Positions 7,227 through 15,725 of a stretch of DNA of 64,000 nucleotides are shown in pieces. The position numbers were made by a program, and so were the translations under genes. The notes below the pieces were generated by a model. That model was not told the DNA's origin and made no database searches. It saw only the letters and a list, made by a program, of their open reading frames with translations. Positions within the stretch are counted from its first letter, which is position 1, and each line of letters starts with the position of its first letter. This DNA is from Curtobacterium sp. MCJR17_020 (GTDB taxonomy: Bacteria; Actinomycetota; Actinomycetes; Actinomycetales; Microbacteriaceae). The stretch spans positions 2,356,001-2,420,000 of the forward strand of contig NZ_CP126260.1 of NCBI RefSeq assembly GCF_003234365.2, given 5' to 3'.

Positions 7227-8723
7227 TCAGGCCGTCGCGGCCTCGCGTCGGGCAGCGCGACGCCGCACCACCAGGTCCCCGACCGCCAGCACGAGCGCGA
7301 GCGCCATCAGCGACACCGTGAACGTCGTGCCGCTCCGGAACGCGTCGTGGTACGCATCGAGCCGACTCCCGCCGGAACCGCCCGAACCGGCAGCAGCACC
7401 CCGCACGATCCCGTAGAAGATGCTCGTCGCCACCGCGGTACCGATCGCCGTGCCGACCCGCTGCCCGAGCTGCTGCATCGACCCGGCGACCCCGGACTGC
7501 TCCACGGGGATCTCGGCCAGCGTGAGCGTCTGGTTCGGCGACACCACGAACCCGCCGCCGAGCCCGCCGACCAGGAACGCCCCGGCCATCGCCCACGGCG
7601 TGATCTCCGGCGGGGTCAGCACCGCGGCGAGCATGAGGAGCACGAAGCCGACGACGACCATGAAGAGCCCGAAGACCACCAGGGCCCGTCCGACCCGGTC
7701 GACGATCCGTCCGCCGATGTAGGACCCCACGGCGCTCGTGGCCGCGAACGGGATGCTCACCATGCCGGCGAACAGCGGTGACAGCCCGAGCCCCTCCTGC
7801 AGGAACAGCGTCACCATCAGGAAGGACGCCGGGATCGCCGCGAAGTAGACGGCCACGATCGACAGCCCGTTGCGGTACGACGACAGCCGGAACAGCTCGA
7901 AGTGCACCACCGGCGACTTGCCCTGCTGCTTGTACCGGACCTCCCAGAGCACGAACAGGCCGAGGAACACGACGAAGGCGATCAGCCAGAGCCACCGGGC
8001 ACCGGAGTCGCCGGCACCCGTGGTGAGCACGAACGGCAGCATCAGCGTGATGATGGCGGCGCCGAGCAGCAGGATGCCGACGATGTCCAGCTCGCGGTCC
8101 TTCGCCTGACCCTGCGCCCCCTTGGGCAGCAGCCGCATCGCGAAGAACAGCGCGACGAGCCCGAGCGGCACGTTCATCCAGAACAGCAGCCGCCACCCGT
8201 TCTCCTCGCCGCCGATCGCGATGAGGCCACCGCCGATCGTCGGGCCGAGTGCCGTCGAGATGCCGATCATGGCGCCGAACAGCCCGAAGGCCCGTCCGCG
8301 CTCCGGGCCCCGGAACAACTGCTGCACGAGCCCGATCACCTGCGGCATCTGGGTGCCGGCGGCGAAGCCCTGCAGGATCCGCGTGACCATGAGCACCTCG
8401 ATGGTCGGCGCCACGGCGCAGAGCAGGCTCGACACGGTGAACGCCACGAGCCCGATGATGAACAGGGCACGGCGGCTCTTCAGGTCGCCGAGCCGGCCGG
8501 CGGGCACGAGGGCGAGGCCGAACGCCAGCGCGTACCCCGCCACGATGAGCTGCAGCGACGAACTGGTGGCGTCGAGGGACTTCTCGATCGACGGCAGCCC
8601 GACGTTGACCTTCGACAGGTCGAGGATCGTCAGGGCGGCCACCGCGACGCACACGGCGAAGGCCCTCCAGCGCGTGCGGTCGTCGAGGCGGGCGTCGGTC
8701 GGGTCAGCGCTGGACATCACCAT
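7227..8723 (-). CDS. MFS transporter, DHA2-like drug:H+ antiporter family
   Basis: About 498 residues; MVMSSADP or MSSADP is taken as the start because the upstream codons are GC-rich noncoding sequence. Around 14 hydrophobic helices, the motif GLALVPAGRLGDLKSRR between helices 2 and 3, and QGFAAGTQMPQVIGLVQQLF in helix 4 place it with DHA2 multidrug exporters. It should export organic compounds by proton antiport across the inner membrane. The C-terminus is basic (VVRRRAARRE). It is monocistronic and convergent with hisN; substrate unknown. Confidence 0.85.
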   Translation of the reverse strand: MVMSSADPTDARLDDRTRWRAFAVCVAVAALTILDLSKVNVGLPSIEKSLDATSSSLQLIVAGYALAFGLALVPAGRLGDLKSRRALFIIGLVAFTVSSLLCAVAPTIEVLMVTRILQGFAAGTQMPQVIGLVQQLFRGPERGRAFGLFGAMIGISTALGPTIGGGLIAIGGEENGWRLLFWMNVPLGLVALFFAMRLLPKGAQGQAKDRELDIVGILLLGAAIITLMLPFVLTTGAGDSGARWLWLIAFVVFLGLFVLWEVRYKQQGKSPVVHFELFRLSSYRNGLSIVAVYFAAIPASFLMVTLFLQEGLGLSPLFAGMVSIPFAATSAVGSYIGGRIVDRVGRALVVFGLFMVVVGFVLLMLAAVLTPPEITPWAMAGAFLVGGLGGGFVVSPNQTLTLAEIPVEQSGVAGSMQQLGQRVGTAIGTAVATSIFYGIVRGAAAGSGGSGGSRLDAYHDAFRSGTTFTVSLMALALVLAVGDLVVRRRAARREAATA

Positions 8724-8976
8724 CGTTCGTACACCGACCGGCCTCCGGGCGGGCGAGACCCACCCCACGGGTGGGTGACACCCCCTCGTCATGGCCCCCC
8801 GGACTGGGGGCACCGTTGCCGGATACGCGGTGCGCGGGGCGGCTCAGATGGCCAGGACCTGAGTTATCGTGCTCGTACGGAAGGTCACGCAAGCACCTGG
8901 ATTCCCTAGATCCGAGTGCACGTGCACGGCCTCCCGTGTTCGTCCGAAGACCCTAACCCGAGGGGTGATACAGACG

Positions 8977-9201
8977 ATGACATCATCGTTCCCGAGCGGA
9001 ACCGAGTGCACCCTCACTCGTCGACCGCATTCAATCCACGACAGCTCCGGCGCGCGCGCAGTCGCCGCCATCCGTCCGCACTCCGACACGGCCACCCACC
9101 GTGCAGCAGTCCGGTCCGCCTCACGGCGCCCCGTCGCAGCGTTCACCGCGTTCGCCGACGACCTCTCCGCAGGATCCGCTTCCGGGCCCGGAGGCCGGTG
9201 A
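8977..9201 (+). CDS. small ORF directly upstream of the LuxR regulator (uncertain)
   Basis: 74 codons from ATG at 8977, preceded by GAGGGGTGATACAG, ending TGA 3 nt before the regulator's ATG. The product (starts MTSSFPSGTECTLTRR) is Ser/Arg/Ala rich, with no recognisable domain. The roughly 480-bp gap between the MFS gene and the regulator otherwise holds no gene. It could be a leader peptide coupled to the regulator, or simply an open frame in GC-rich DNA. Confidence 0.25.
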   Translation: MTSSFPSGTECTLTRRPHSIHDSSGARAVAAIRPHSDTATHRAAVRSASRRPVAAFTAFADDLSAGSASGPGGR

Positions 9202-9204
9202 GTC

Positions 9205-11901
9205 ATGGCACTCACCGGTCGACGTCTCGAGGTCGACCGGATCGCGACCCTCGCTGTACTCCCTCGGGAGTCCGCGATGGTCGTGGTCGGCGACCCTGGT
9301 TCCGGACGCAGCAGCGTCCTCGACGCGGTCTCGAACCGCGTTTCCCTCCCCGTCGTGCGGGTCGGTGTCAACGGGAGTGAATCCCGTTGGCCGCTGGCCG
9401 GCGTGACCTCCTTGTTCACCGCGCTCGACGACCCCCGTGCGACGGCCCACATCGCCCATCTCCTGCAGACGGGTGAGACGGCGGTCCCCGTGACCGCCGG
9501 ACTGGCGGCGGCGCACGACTTCCTCGACGCCGTGCACGCCCTCACCCTGCCGCCGACGCTCGTGCTGATCGACGACCTCGACCGCATGGACGTCGAGAGC
9601 CAGGAGCTCATCGCGTTCCTCGCCGGCCGACTCGCAGGCACCGCCCTGCGCGTCGTGGCGACGGTCCGTTCGGTGCCGTCGGACGGTCCGCTCGCGGCCC
9701 TGCCGGCGCTCCGCATCGAGCCGCTGCCGTCCGACGAGGCACTCATCCTCGCCCGGACCATGGCACCGGAAGAAGCGAACGACGGCGTCCTCGCCGTCCT
9801 CGCCGCGGAGACCGGGGGCAACCCCGGCGCGCTCCGCGAACAACTCGCGGTGCTCAGCCGCGAGCAGCTCGCCGGCGCGGAGCCGATCGTGCTCCCGCTC
9901 CGACCCACTCCGACGACCGAGGCCCTCGCAGCCCTCGCACTCGGGTCCGCCGCGGGACGAGATCTGGACGTCCTCGCGAAACTCGCCCTGGTGCCGGTCG
10001 CGAAGACCACGGCCTGGGACCGCGACGAGTTGGACGACCTGGTCGGAGCAGGCCTCGCCACCGTGCGGGGCCAGAGCGTGACGGTCCGCGACCCCCTGGT
10101 CCGGTCCGCGCTGTACTGGCGGATGCCCGCCCGTGACCGCCGCGCGGCGCACGCCGCGCTGGCCACGGCGAGCGCCGAGTCCGACCCGCGGGCAGCCGCG
10201 TGGCACCGGAGCTTCGTCGACGACGTCCCCGACGTGGTCGCGCTGCTCAGCGCCGCACGGTCCTACGTGGTGGACGGCAACGTGCACGCCGCGATCGCCC
10301 TCACCGAGCGTGCCCTGCACGTCGGTGGTGGCACCGAGGACGAGCTCGTCGCGCTGCTCGGCGTCGCTGAGGCCCTGCTCGGCAACCGGCTGCTCGGCTT
10401 CGCCGCGCGCTACCTCGCCGCGCTCCGTCCGTTCCGGACGACGGCGCACGAGGTCCGCCGGCTGCGCCTGCAGTACTCGGCGCAGTACCTCAGCGGCGAC
10501 GCCGTGCACGCGGACGAACTCCTCGTGTCGGTGGACGCGACCGAGCCGGCCGACGTGGACGCGGTCGCCGGGCTGATGGCCATGGTGGCGTGCTTCCGAG
10601 CCGAGGCGTGGGAGCTCGACCAGGCGAAGGACCTGCTGCACCGCGTCGAGCCCCTCGAGGCGTCGGCGTCTCCGCACACGGTGGAGATCACGACGACCGC
10701 GCGGGAGCTCATCGCCGCGATCGACGGCACCCTGCCGTCGGACACCGACCTGCACGACGGACTCGCGACGTCGGTGCTGCTGGCGATGTCCGACCCGGCC
10801 CTGCTGCTCCTCGCCCACGCGCTGAGCATCGCCGAGCGGTACCGGAGCGCGCGTCGGGTGTTCGCACTCGTCCTCGCCCGCGGCCCGCAGACGGCGCCGG
10901 TGTGGATCGAGGCAGCCCGCTACCTGACCGCCGAGAACGAGGTGCGCTCCGGGAACTTCCGGCAGGCGCTCCGCGCGATCGACGTGTGGGAAGCCGGATC
11001 CTCGGTGGTCGAGCGGCTCCGTGAGCCGTCGCGGGCCATCGCGATCGCCTGGCGGCACTTCGCCGAGGGGCGCTCGGCCGAGGCCCTCGCCGTCGTCGAC
11101 CGGTGCCTCGAGCAGCGTTCGACGAGCCGCCTGTGGGGCGCGACGGCGAAGCTGCACGCGCTCCGCGGTCGGGTCCTGCTGCTCGATGGCCGACTGGAGG
11201 AGGCAGCCGCCGCACTCGAAGCGGCGGACGCCATCGGCCGGTCCCTGCGGAACCCCGCGGTGCTCCGGCACCTCGGCGACCTGGTCGAGGCGTACGCACG
11301 CCTCGGACGGATCGACGACGCCCGCACCATCACCGCTCGGCTCGCTGCGGACCACCACGCCCGACCGGGTCGCTGGGGTGCGCTCGTGCTGGCGAGGAGC
11401 CTCGCGCTCGTCGCCGACGACACCACCCGTGACACCGCCCGTCGCCGCGCGTTGGAGCTGTTCCAGCCGCACGACTCGCAGTTCGAGCGGGCACGGACGT
11501 TCGCGGCCCTCGCGACGGTCGGCAGCCCCGCCGAGCGTCCGCGTCTCGGTGCGGCGGCAGCGGCAGCGTACGAGGCGGCCGGCATGCGCCGTCCCCTCGT
11601 CACCCCCGCACCGGCAGCGGCCATGCCGCCGTTCGGCACGGGGCCGTCGCTCCGGTCCGCACCGGTGCTGTCCGCGTCGATGCCGGGGACGCCCCGGAGC
11701 GCTCCGGACGCCTCCGCGGTGCTCACCTCGCTCACGGCCGAGGAGCGCGCCGTGGTGCAGAAGGTGACGGAGGGCTACCGCAACCGCGAGATCGCGTCGT
11801 CGCTGTTCATGTCGCAGCGCACGGTGGAGCTGCGGCTCACGCAGATCTACCGCAAGGTGGGCGCGCGGTCGCGCTCCCACCTGGTCGCGCTGCTCACGTA
11901 G
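9205..11901 (+). CDS. large ATP-binding LuxR-family (LAL) transcriptional regulator
   Basis: 898 residues. The N-terminal AAA/NB-ARC-like ATPase has Walker A GDPGSGRSS (near 31-39) and Walker B LVLIDDLDRMD (near 119-129). A long helical middle looks TPR/MalT-like, and the C-terminal LuxR HTH reads LTAEERAVVQKVTEGYRNREIASSLFMSQRTVELRLTQIYRKVG, split here only by normal family spacing. Such proteins are cytoplasmic activators responding to small ligands. An Ala/Pro-rich linker separates sensor and HTH. No target operon is evident: it is flanked by a long upstream gap and its own terminator. Confidence 0.88.
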   Translation: MALTGRRLEVDRIATLAVLPRESAMVVVGDPGSGRSSVLDAVSNRVSLPVVRVGVNGSESRWPLAGVTSLFTALDDPRATAHIAHLLQTGETAVPVTAGLAAAHDFLDAVHALTLPPTLVLIDDLDRMDVESQELIAFLAGRLAGTALRVVATVRSVPSDGPLAALPALRIEPLPSDEALILARTMAPEEANDGVLAVLAAETGGNPGALREQLAVLSREQLAGAEPIVLPLRPTPTTEALAALALGSAAGRDLDVLAKLALVPVAKTTAWDRDELDDLVGAGLATVRGQSVTVRDPLVRSALYWRMPARDRRAAHAALATASAESDPRAAAWHRSFVDDVPDVVALLSAARSYVVDGNVHAAIALTERALHVGGGTEDELVALLGVAEALLGNRLLGFAARYLAALRPFRTTAHEVRRLRLQYSAQYLSGDAVHADELLVSVDATEPADVDAVAGLMAMVACFRAEAWELDQAKDLLHRVEPLEASASPHTVEITTTARELIAAIDGTLPSDTDLHDGLATSVLLAMSDPALLLLAHALSIAERYRSARRVFALVLARGPQTAPVWIEAARYLTAENEVRSGNFRQALRAIDVWEAGSSVVERLREPSRAIAIAWRHFAEGRSAEALAVVDRCLEQRSTSRLWGATAKLHALRGRVLLLDGRLEEAAAALEAADAIGRSLRNPAVLRHLGDLVEAYARLGRIDDARTITARLAADHHARPGRWGALVLARSLALVADDTTRDTARRRALELFQPHDSQFERARTFAALATVGSPAERPRLGAAAAAAYEAAGMRRPLVTPAPAAAMPPFGTGPSLRSAPVLSASMPGTPRSAPDASAVLTSLTAEERAVVQKVTEGYRNREIASSLFMSQRTVELRLTQIYRKVGARSRSHLVALLT

Positions 11902-11914
11902 TCGACGCGAGCAC

Positions 11915-11966
11915 AAGACGGACGGGAGGCCCGGTACCAGCTGGTACCGGGCCTCCCGTCCGTCTT
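11915..11966 (+). terminator. intrinsic terminator after the LAL regulator
   Basis: A fully palindromic 52-nt hairpin (26-bp arms starting AAGACGGACGGGAGGCCCGG) ends in a TTTT run at 11963-11968. It is the first of four copies of the GGACGGGAGGCCCG hairpin family in the window. Confidence 0.9.
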
Positions 11967-12314
11967 TTCCATGGTCAGAACGCGGCGCGCGTTGCGGGAG
12001 TCCGCACGCGACCGCACCGCGGCGTCCCCCGCACGCGGGGAACCGCAAGAGCAGTCGACGACTGTTGCCGTGGCGGCGTCGCGGGGTGAGGCTTCTCATG
12101 CACCGACCGCCGTGCCCCTCCCCAGGGGCCAGACCGCGGTACCCCGTCCGGTACCCGAACCTCGTGGCCCACCCACTCCGTCGTCCGTCCTCGCCTGATC
12201 CGAGGACGGGCGCCGGTCAGGACCGCGAGGACCCGGACGCGCGGCAGACCCGACGGCGGTCGGTGCCGAACCCCCGCTCCACTCCCCCACCCCGTTCCCC
12301 CGAAGGGACAGCCG
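11967..12314. other. intergenic region upstream of glmS
   Basis: About 350 bp with short open frames that show no credible ribosome site or domain. I see no riboswitch or ribozyme resembling the glmS ribozyme of Firmicutes, and no tRNA. It presumably holds the glmS promoter and a long leader. Confidence 0.5.
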
Positions 12315-14129
12315 ATGTGCGGCATCATCGCGGCCCGCGTGTCTGACGACGCGACGCCCTACCTGCTCGACGGACTCGAACGACTCGAGTACCGCGGCTA
12401 CGACTCCGCCGGCATCGCCGTCCGGACCGCCGCCGGACGCACCGAGACGATCCGATCGGTCTCCCGCGTCGGGGACCTGCGCACGCTCGTCGCCGCCCGG
12501 TCCGGCGACGCCCTGACCGGCGTCGGCATCGGCCACACCCGCTGGGCCACGCACGGCGCCGTGCGCGAGGCGAACGCCCACCCGCACGCCGACTGCTCAC
12601 GCCGGATCAGCATCGTGCACAACGGCATCATCGAGAACGCCGAGCGCCTGCGCGACATGCTCACGGCGCAGGGCCACCGGTTCCGCTCCGAGGTCGACTC
12701 CGAGGTCATCGCGCACCTCGTCGAGCGCGCCCTGGCCGTCGACCCGGACCTGATGCTCGCCGTGCAGATCGCGACCGCGCAGCTCGAGGGGTCGTGGGCG
12801 ATCGTCGTCCTCGACGCCCGCGACGGCCGGATGGTCGTGGCCGCGGACCGTTCTCCGCTCGTCGTCGCCCGGTCCGCCCGCGGCGACTTCGTGGCGAGCG
12901 ACATCGGTGCGATCGCCGAGTGGTGCGAGACCTTCGTGGCGCTCCGCGACGGTGACGTCGTCGAGCTCGGCGAGGCCTGGACCTGGTCGTCGAACGGGAT
13001 CACCGTGCCCGTGCCGTTCCCGACCCCGTCGCCGTTCGCCGCCACCGCGCTGGACCTCGGCGACCACCCCGACCACATGGCGAAGGAGATCGGCGAGCAG
13101 GCCGACGTCGTCAGCACGATCCTGGACCGCATCGCCCGCCGCACCGCGGACGGCAGCATGTGGGTCGGCCTCGGGCTGCCCGCCTTCCAGCGCCTGGCGA
13201 TCGTCGCGTGCGGCACCTCGCTCAACGCCGGCCAGGTGATCGCCACCGCGCTGCGTGGCATCGGCGGCGTCCCCACCGACATCGTCGTCGCCAGTGAGGC
13301 CGACCAGGCCGTGCTCGGCCCCGACACCCTGGTCGTCGCGATCAGCCAGTCCGGCGAGACCGCCGACGTCCTCCGCGCGCTCGACCGCTTCGAGGACCGC
13401 CACCCGGTGCTCGCGCTGACGAACAACGTGCACTCCTCGCTGGCCCGTCGCGCCGACGCCGTGCTCGACTGCCACGCGGGTCCGGAGATCGGTGTCGCCG
13501 CGACGAAGACGTTCACCGCGCAGGTCGTCGTCGGTGTCGCCGCGGTGATCTCCGCACTCGTGGCGTCCGGCCGCATCGAGGTCGCACGTGCCCACGCGCT
13601 CGTCGACGAGCTCCTCGACCTGCCGGCACGCATCGAGCACGCCACGCAGGTGTCCGCCGACCGGATGCCGCTCCTGGTGTCGAGCGTGAAGGAGGCCACC
13701 GGCTTCCTGTTCCTCGGCCGCGGTGCCGGCCTGCCGTACGCCGCCGAGGGCGCACTCAAGCTCAAGGAGCTCAGCTACCGCTGGGCCGAGGCGTACCCCG
13801 CGGGTGAACTGAAGCACGGTCCGCTCGCACTCGTCGACGAGGGCACCCCCGTCGTCGTGATCGACCACGGCGAGCCGAAGATCCAGTCGGCGATCGCCGA
13901 GGTCCGGGCCCGCGGCGGGTTCGTCATCACCATCGGCGGCGACGGGTCGGACATCCCGGCGCTCGGCAGCCGCGGCACCGGCGGACTCGCCTGGGGCGCC
14001 ATGGCGGCGCCGTGGGGTCCGCTCGAGGCCGTCGTGCCGCTGCAGATGCTCGCCCGCGAACTCGCGCTGCAGCTCGGCTGCGACGTCGACAAGCCGCGCA
14101 ACCTGGCCAAGTCGGTGACGGTCGAGTGA
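12315..14129 (+). CDS. glmS: glutamine--fructose-6-phosphate aminotransferase (isomerizing)
   Basis: 604 residues, full length. It begins MCGIIAAR, giving the N-terminal nucleophile Cys2 after Met removal, and LEYRGYDSAG and HTRWATHG of the glutaminase domain follow. Two SIS domains occupy the C-terminal half (CGTSLNAG, ISQSGETADVL, GRGAGLPYAAEGALKLKELSY), and the terminal KPRNLAKSVTVE motif is intact. It makes glucosamine-6-phosphate for peptidoglycan and other amino sugars. Its TGA overlaps the ATG of a tiny membrane peptide gene. Confidence 0.96.
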   Translation: MCGIIAARVSDDATPYLLDGLERLEYRGYDSAGIAVRTAAGRTETIRSVSRVGDLRTLVAARSGDALTGVGIGHTRWATHGAVREANAHPHADCSRRISIVHNGIIENAERLRDMLTAQGHRFRSEVDSEVIAHLVERALAVDPDLMLAVQIATAQLEGSWAIVVLDARDGRMVVAADRSPLVVARSARGDFVASDIGAIAEWCETFVALRDGDVVELGEAWTWSSNGITVPVPFPTPSPFAATALDLGDHPDHMAKEIGEQADVVSTILDRIARRTADGSMWVGLGLPAFQRLAIVACGTSLNAGQVIATALRGIGGVPTDIVVASEADQAVLGPDTLVVAISQSGETADVLRALDRFEDRHPVLALTNNVHSSLARRADAVLDCHAGPEIGVAATKTFTAQVVVGVAAVISALVASGRIEVARAHALVDELLDLPARIEHATQVSADRMPLLVSSVKEATGFLFLGRGAGLPYAAEGALKLKELSYRWAEAYPAGELKHGPLALVDEGTPVVVIDHGEPKIQSAIAEVRARGGFVITIGGDGSDIPALGSRGTGGLAWGAMAAPWGPLEAVVPLQMLARELALQLGCDVDKPRNLAKSVTVE

Positions 14130-14242
14130 TGCGCGGTCGGATGAACCACCTGACGACGTTCCTGGTCGTGCTCACGGCGTTCGCGATCGCCATGACGACG
14201 GTGCTCGTCGTCGTGGTGGCCGGGCCGACCGTCCTGGGCTGA
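14129..14242 (+). CDS. 37-residue single-helix membrane peptide coupled to glmS
   Basis: The ATG shares its A with the glmS stop (TGATG), so translation would be coupled. The product MRGRMNHL... has a basic N-terminus and one hydrophobic helix of about 25 residues (FLVVLTAFAIAMTTVLVVVV). No family is recognised. The overlap and clean membrane-helix composition favour a real gene; chance is possible because the frame is short. Confidence 0.45.
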   Translation: MRGRMNHLTTFLVVLTAFAIAMTTVLVVVVAGPTVLG

Positions 14243-14255
14243 CCCCGGCGCGCGG

Positions 14256-14969
14256 TCAGACCAGCGCGCGCACGCCCGCCACGACGGTGTCCCAGACCTC
14301 GAGCAGCGGGACCCGTGCGAGCCACACCGCGATGCCGTTCACCAGCACGAACAGCACGAACCAGACTCCGGCCGGCACCCGCATCTCGGCCGCGGCGATG
14401 TGGAAGTCCGTCTGCACGCGGGCACCGGTGAGCAGCCACCGCGCGACCTGCACGACCGACCGCAGTCCGTCGACGACGAAGAACGCCCCGACGGCGGCGA
14501 CCACGAGCACCGTGGTCTCGGACGGACGCAGTGCCACCCACAGCGCCAGGACGTCGAACCCGAGCACGACGAGCAGCCCGAACCAGTTCCGCACGAACAC
14601 CAGCGCCACGAGCCCGATCACACCGAGCACGGCGACGGGCAGCCACCGCGAGCCGTGCAGCACCCCGGTGACCAGCAGCACCCCGGCCCAGAGCGGTGCG
14701 CTGTACCCGGCGTAGAGGTTGAGGATCCGGACGAGCCAGCGGATGCCGCCGGGGACCCGACCGAGCTGGACCCAGGCCTCGCCGGAGCCGTCCGGGTGCA
14801 GGTCGATGCGCTGGATGCGGCCACCGAACGGGACGACGACGATGCAGTGCCCGACCTCGTGAGCGATGGTCGCGGCGATCCGGGCGACACGTCCGACGAG
14901 CGGCAGGAACGGCAGGAGCGCGCCGACGACGAGCGCGACGAACACGAGGGGCGGGGCTGCGGTGGTCAA
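14256..14969 (-). CDS. M50B-like integral membrane zinc metalloprotease
   Basis: About 237 residues from a TTG start at 14969; a GTG about nine codons in is an alternative. It has seven or so hydrophobic segments. The motif IAHEVGHCIVV (near residue 37-47) is the HExxH zinc site of site-2-protease relatives, lying in a membrane helix. These short actinobacterial M50B-like proteins are widely present, with unknown substrates. It is convergent with glmS and divergent from the NUDIX gene. Confidence 0.7.
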   Translation of the reverse strand: MTTAAPPLVFVALVVGALLPFLPLVGRVARIAATIAHEVGHCIVVVPFGGRIQRIDLHPDGSGEAWVQLGRVPGGIRWLVRILNLYAGYSAPLWAGVLLVTGVLHGSRWLPVAVLGVIGLVALVFVRNWFGLLVVLGFDVLALWVALRPSETTVLVVAAVGAFFVVDGLRSVVQVARWLLTGARVQTDFHIAAAEMRVPAGVWFVLFVLVNGIAVWLARVPLLEVWDTVVAGVRALV

Positions 14970-15019
14970 GGGACCAGCATCGCAGCCCTGCCCGTCATCA
15001 CACCTGGGAGGATGGTGCG

Positions 15020-15553
15020 GTGCTGCTCGACATCGTCACCACCGCCCTCGCCACCGCTGACGATCGGCACCGCGATGCGTTCGCCGCGTTCGTCGCCGCC
15101 GGAGGGGATGCCTCCCTGTGGCGTGACGGCGGCCCGGAGCACCTCACCGCGTCGTGCTTCGTGTTCTCGCCGGACCTGGCCCGGGTGCTGCTCTGCCTGC
15201 ACCGCAAGGGCGGCTTCTGGGTGCAGTTCGGCGGGCACCTCGAGCCGTCGGATGCCTCGTTGGCCGACGCCGCTCGTCGCGAGGCCCGCGAGGAGTCCGG
15301 CATCACCGACCTCGAACTCCTCGACGGCCGCATCGCGGACCTGGACCGGCACGAGCTCGGCGGCGGGTTCACCTGCGCGGCGCACTGGGACGTCGGCTTC
15401 GTCGCCCTCGCCGACCCGTCGGTGGTGACGGCCGTCAGCGATGAGAGCGACGACGTCCGCTGGTTCGCGCTCGACGCCCTGCCGGCCGAGATCCCGCCGG
15501 GGCTGCCCGGCCGACTGTCGGCGGCCGTCGCATCGGTCGGGTACCGGGGCTGA
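15020..15553 (+). CDS. NUDIX hydrolase
   Basis: 177 residues from a GTG start with GGGAGG upstream. The Nudix box GGHLEPSDAS...ARREAREESGI is clear, with the DASL variant seen in one subfamily. NUDIX enzymes hydrolyse nucleoside diphosphates linked to another moiety; the substrate cannot be told. The C-terminal WFALDALPAEIPPGL matches the usual segment after the fold. It stands alone, with about 170 bp before the next gene. Confidence 0.82.
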   Translation: MLLDIVTTALATADDRHRDAFAAFVAAGGDASLWRDGGPEHLTASCFVFSPDLARVLLCLHRKGGFWVQFGGHLEPSDASLADAARREAREESGITDLELLDGRIADLDRHELGGGFTCAAHWDVGFVALADPSVVTAVSDESDDVRWFALDALPAEIPPGLPGRLSAAVASVGYRG

Positions 15554-15640
15554 CGGCTCGCGCGTCGTGCTCGCACGACGTCCGCGACGATCCACGCGGT
15601 GATCGACTCGTGGCGTGTCGAAAAGCAGGTGCGCAGCCCC

Positions 15641-15659
15641 CGTTCCGCGTAACGGAACG
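15641..15659. promoter_or_regulatory. palindrome upstream of the metY-like gene
   Basis: CGTTCCG-CGTAA-CGGAACG is a perfect 7-bp inverted repeat with a 5-nt spacer, 67 bp before the start codon. Location and symmetry suit a transcription factor site in the metY promoter. It does not match the McbR-type TAGAC-N6-GTCTA site, and I see no SAM riboswitch in this leader. Confidence 0.4.
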
Positions 15660-15725
15660 CCGCAATCGCCTGTCCACGCAGCGAAGGCTGCGAGGCTACC
15701 GCCAGACGACTCCCGGAGGTGTCCC

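Noticed and set aside
4231..8652. 1473-codon minus-strand open frame
   Set aside because: Antisense to rsgA, the YhgE-like gene and hisN, and out of frame with the MFS gene; composition is pure Arg/Gly/Ala shadow.
8844..12099. Long minus-strand frames opposite the LAL regulator
   Set aside because: Shadow of the plus-strand regulator, which has clear ATPase and HTH motifs.
12000..12314. glmS ribozyme
   Set aside because: No matching core in the leader, and the ribozyme is a Firmicutes feature.
15554..15725. SAM riboswitch before metY
   Set aside because: No SAM-I or SAM-IV core motif; only a simple palindrome.
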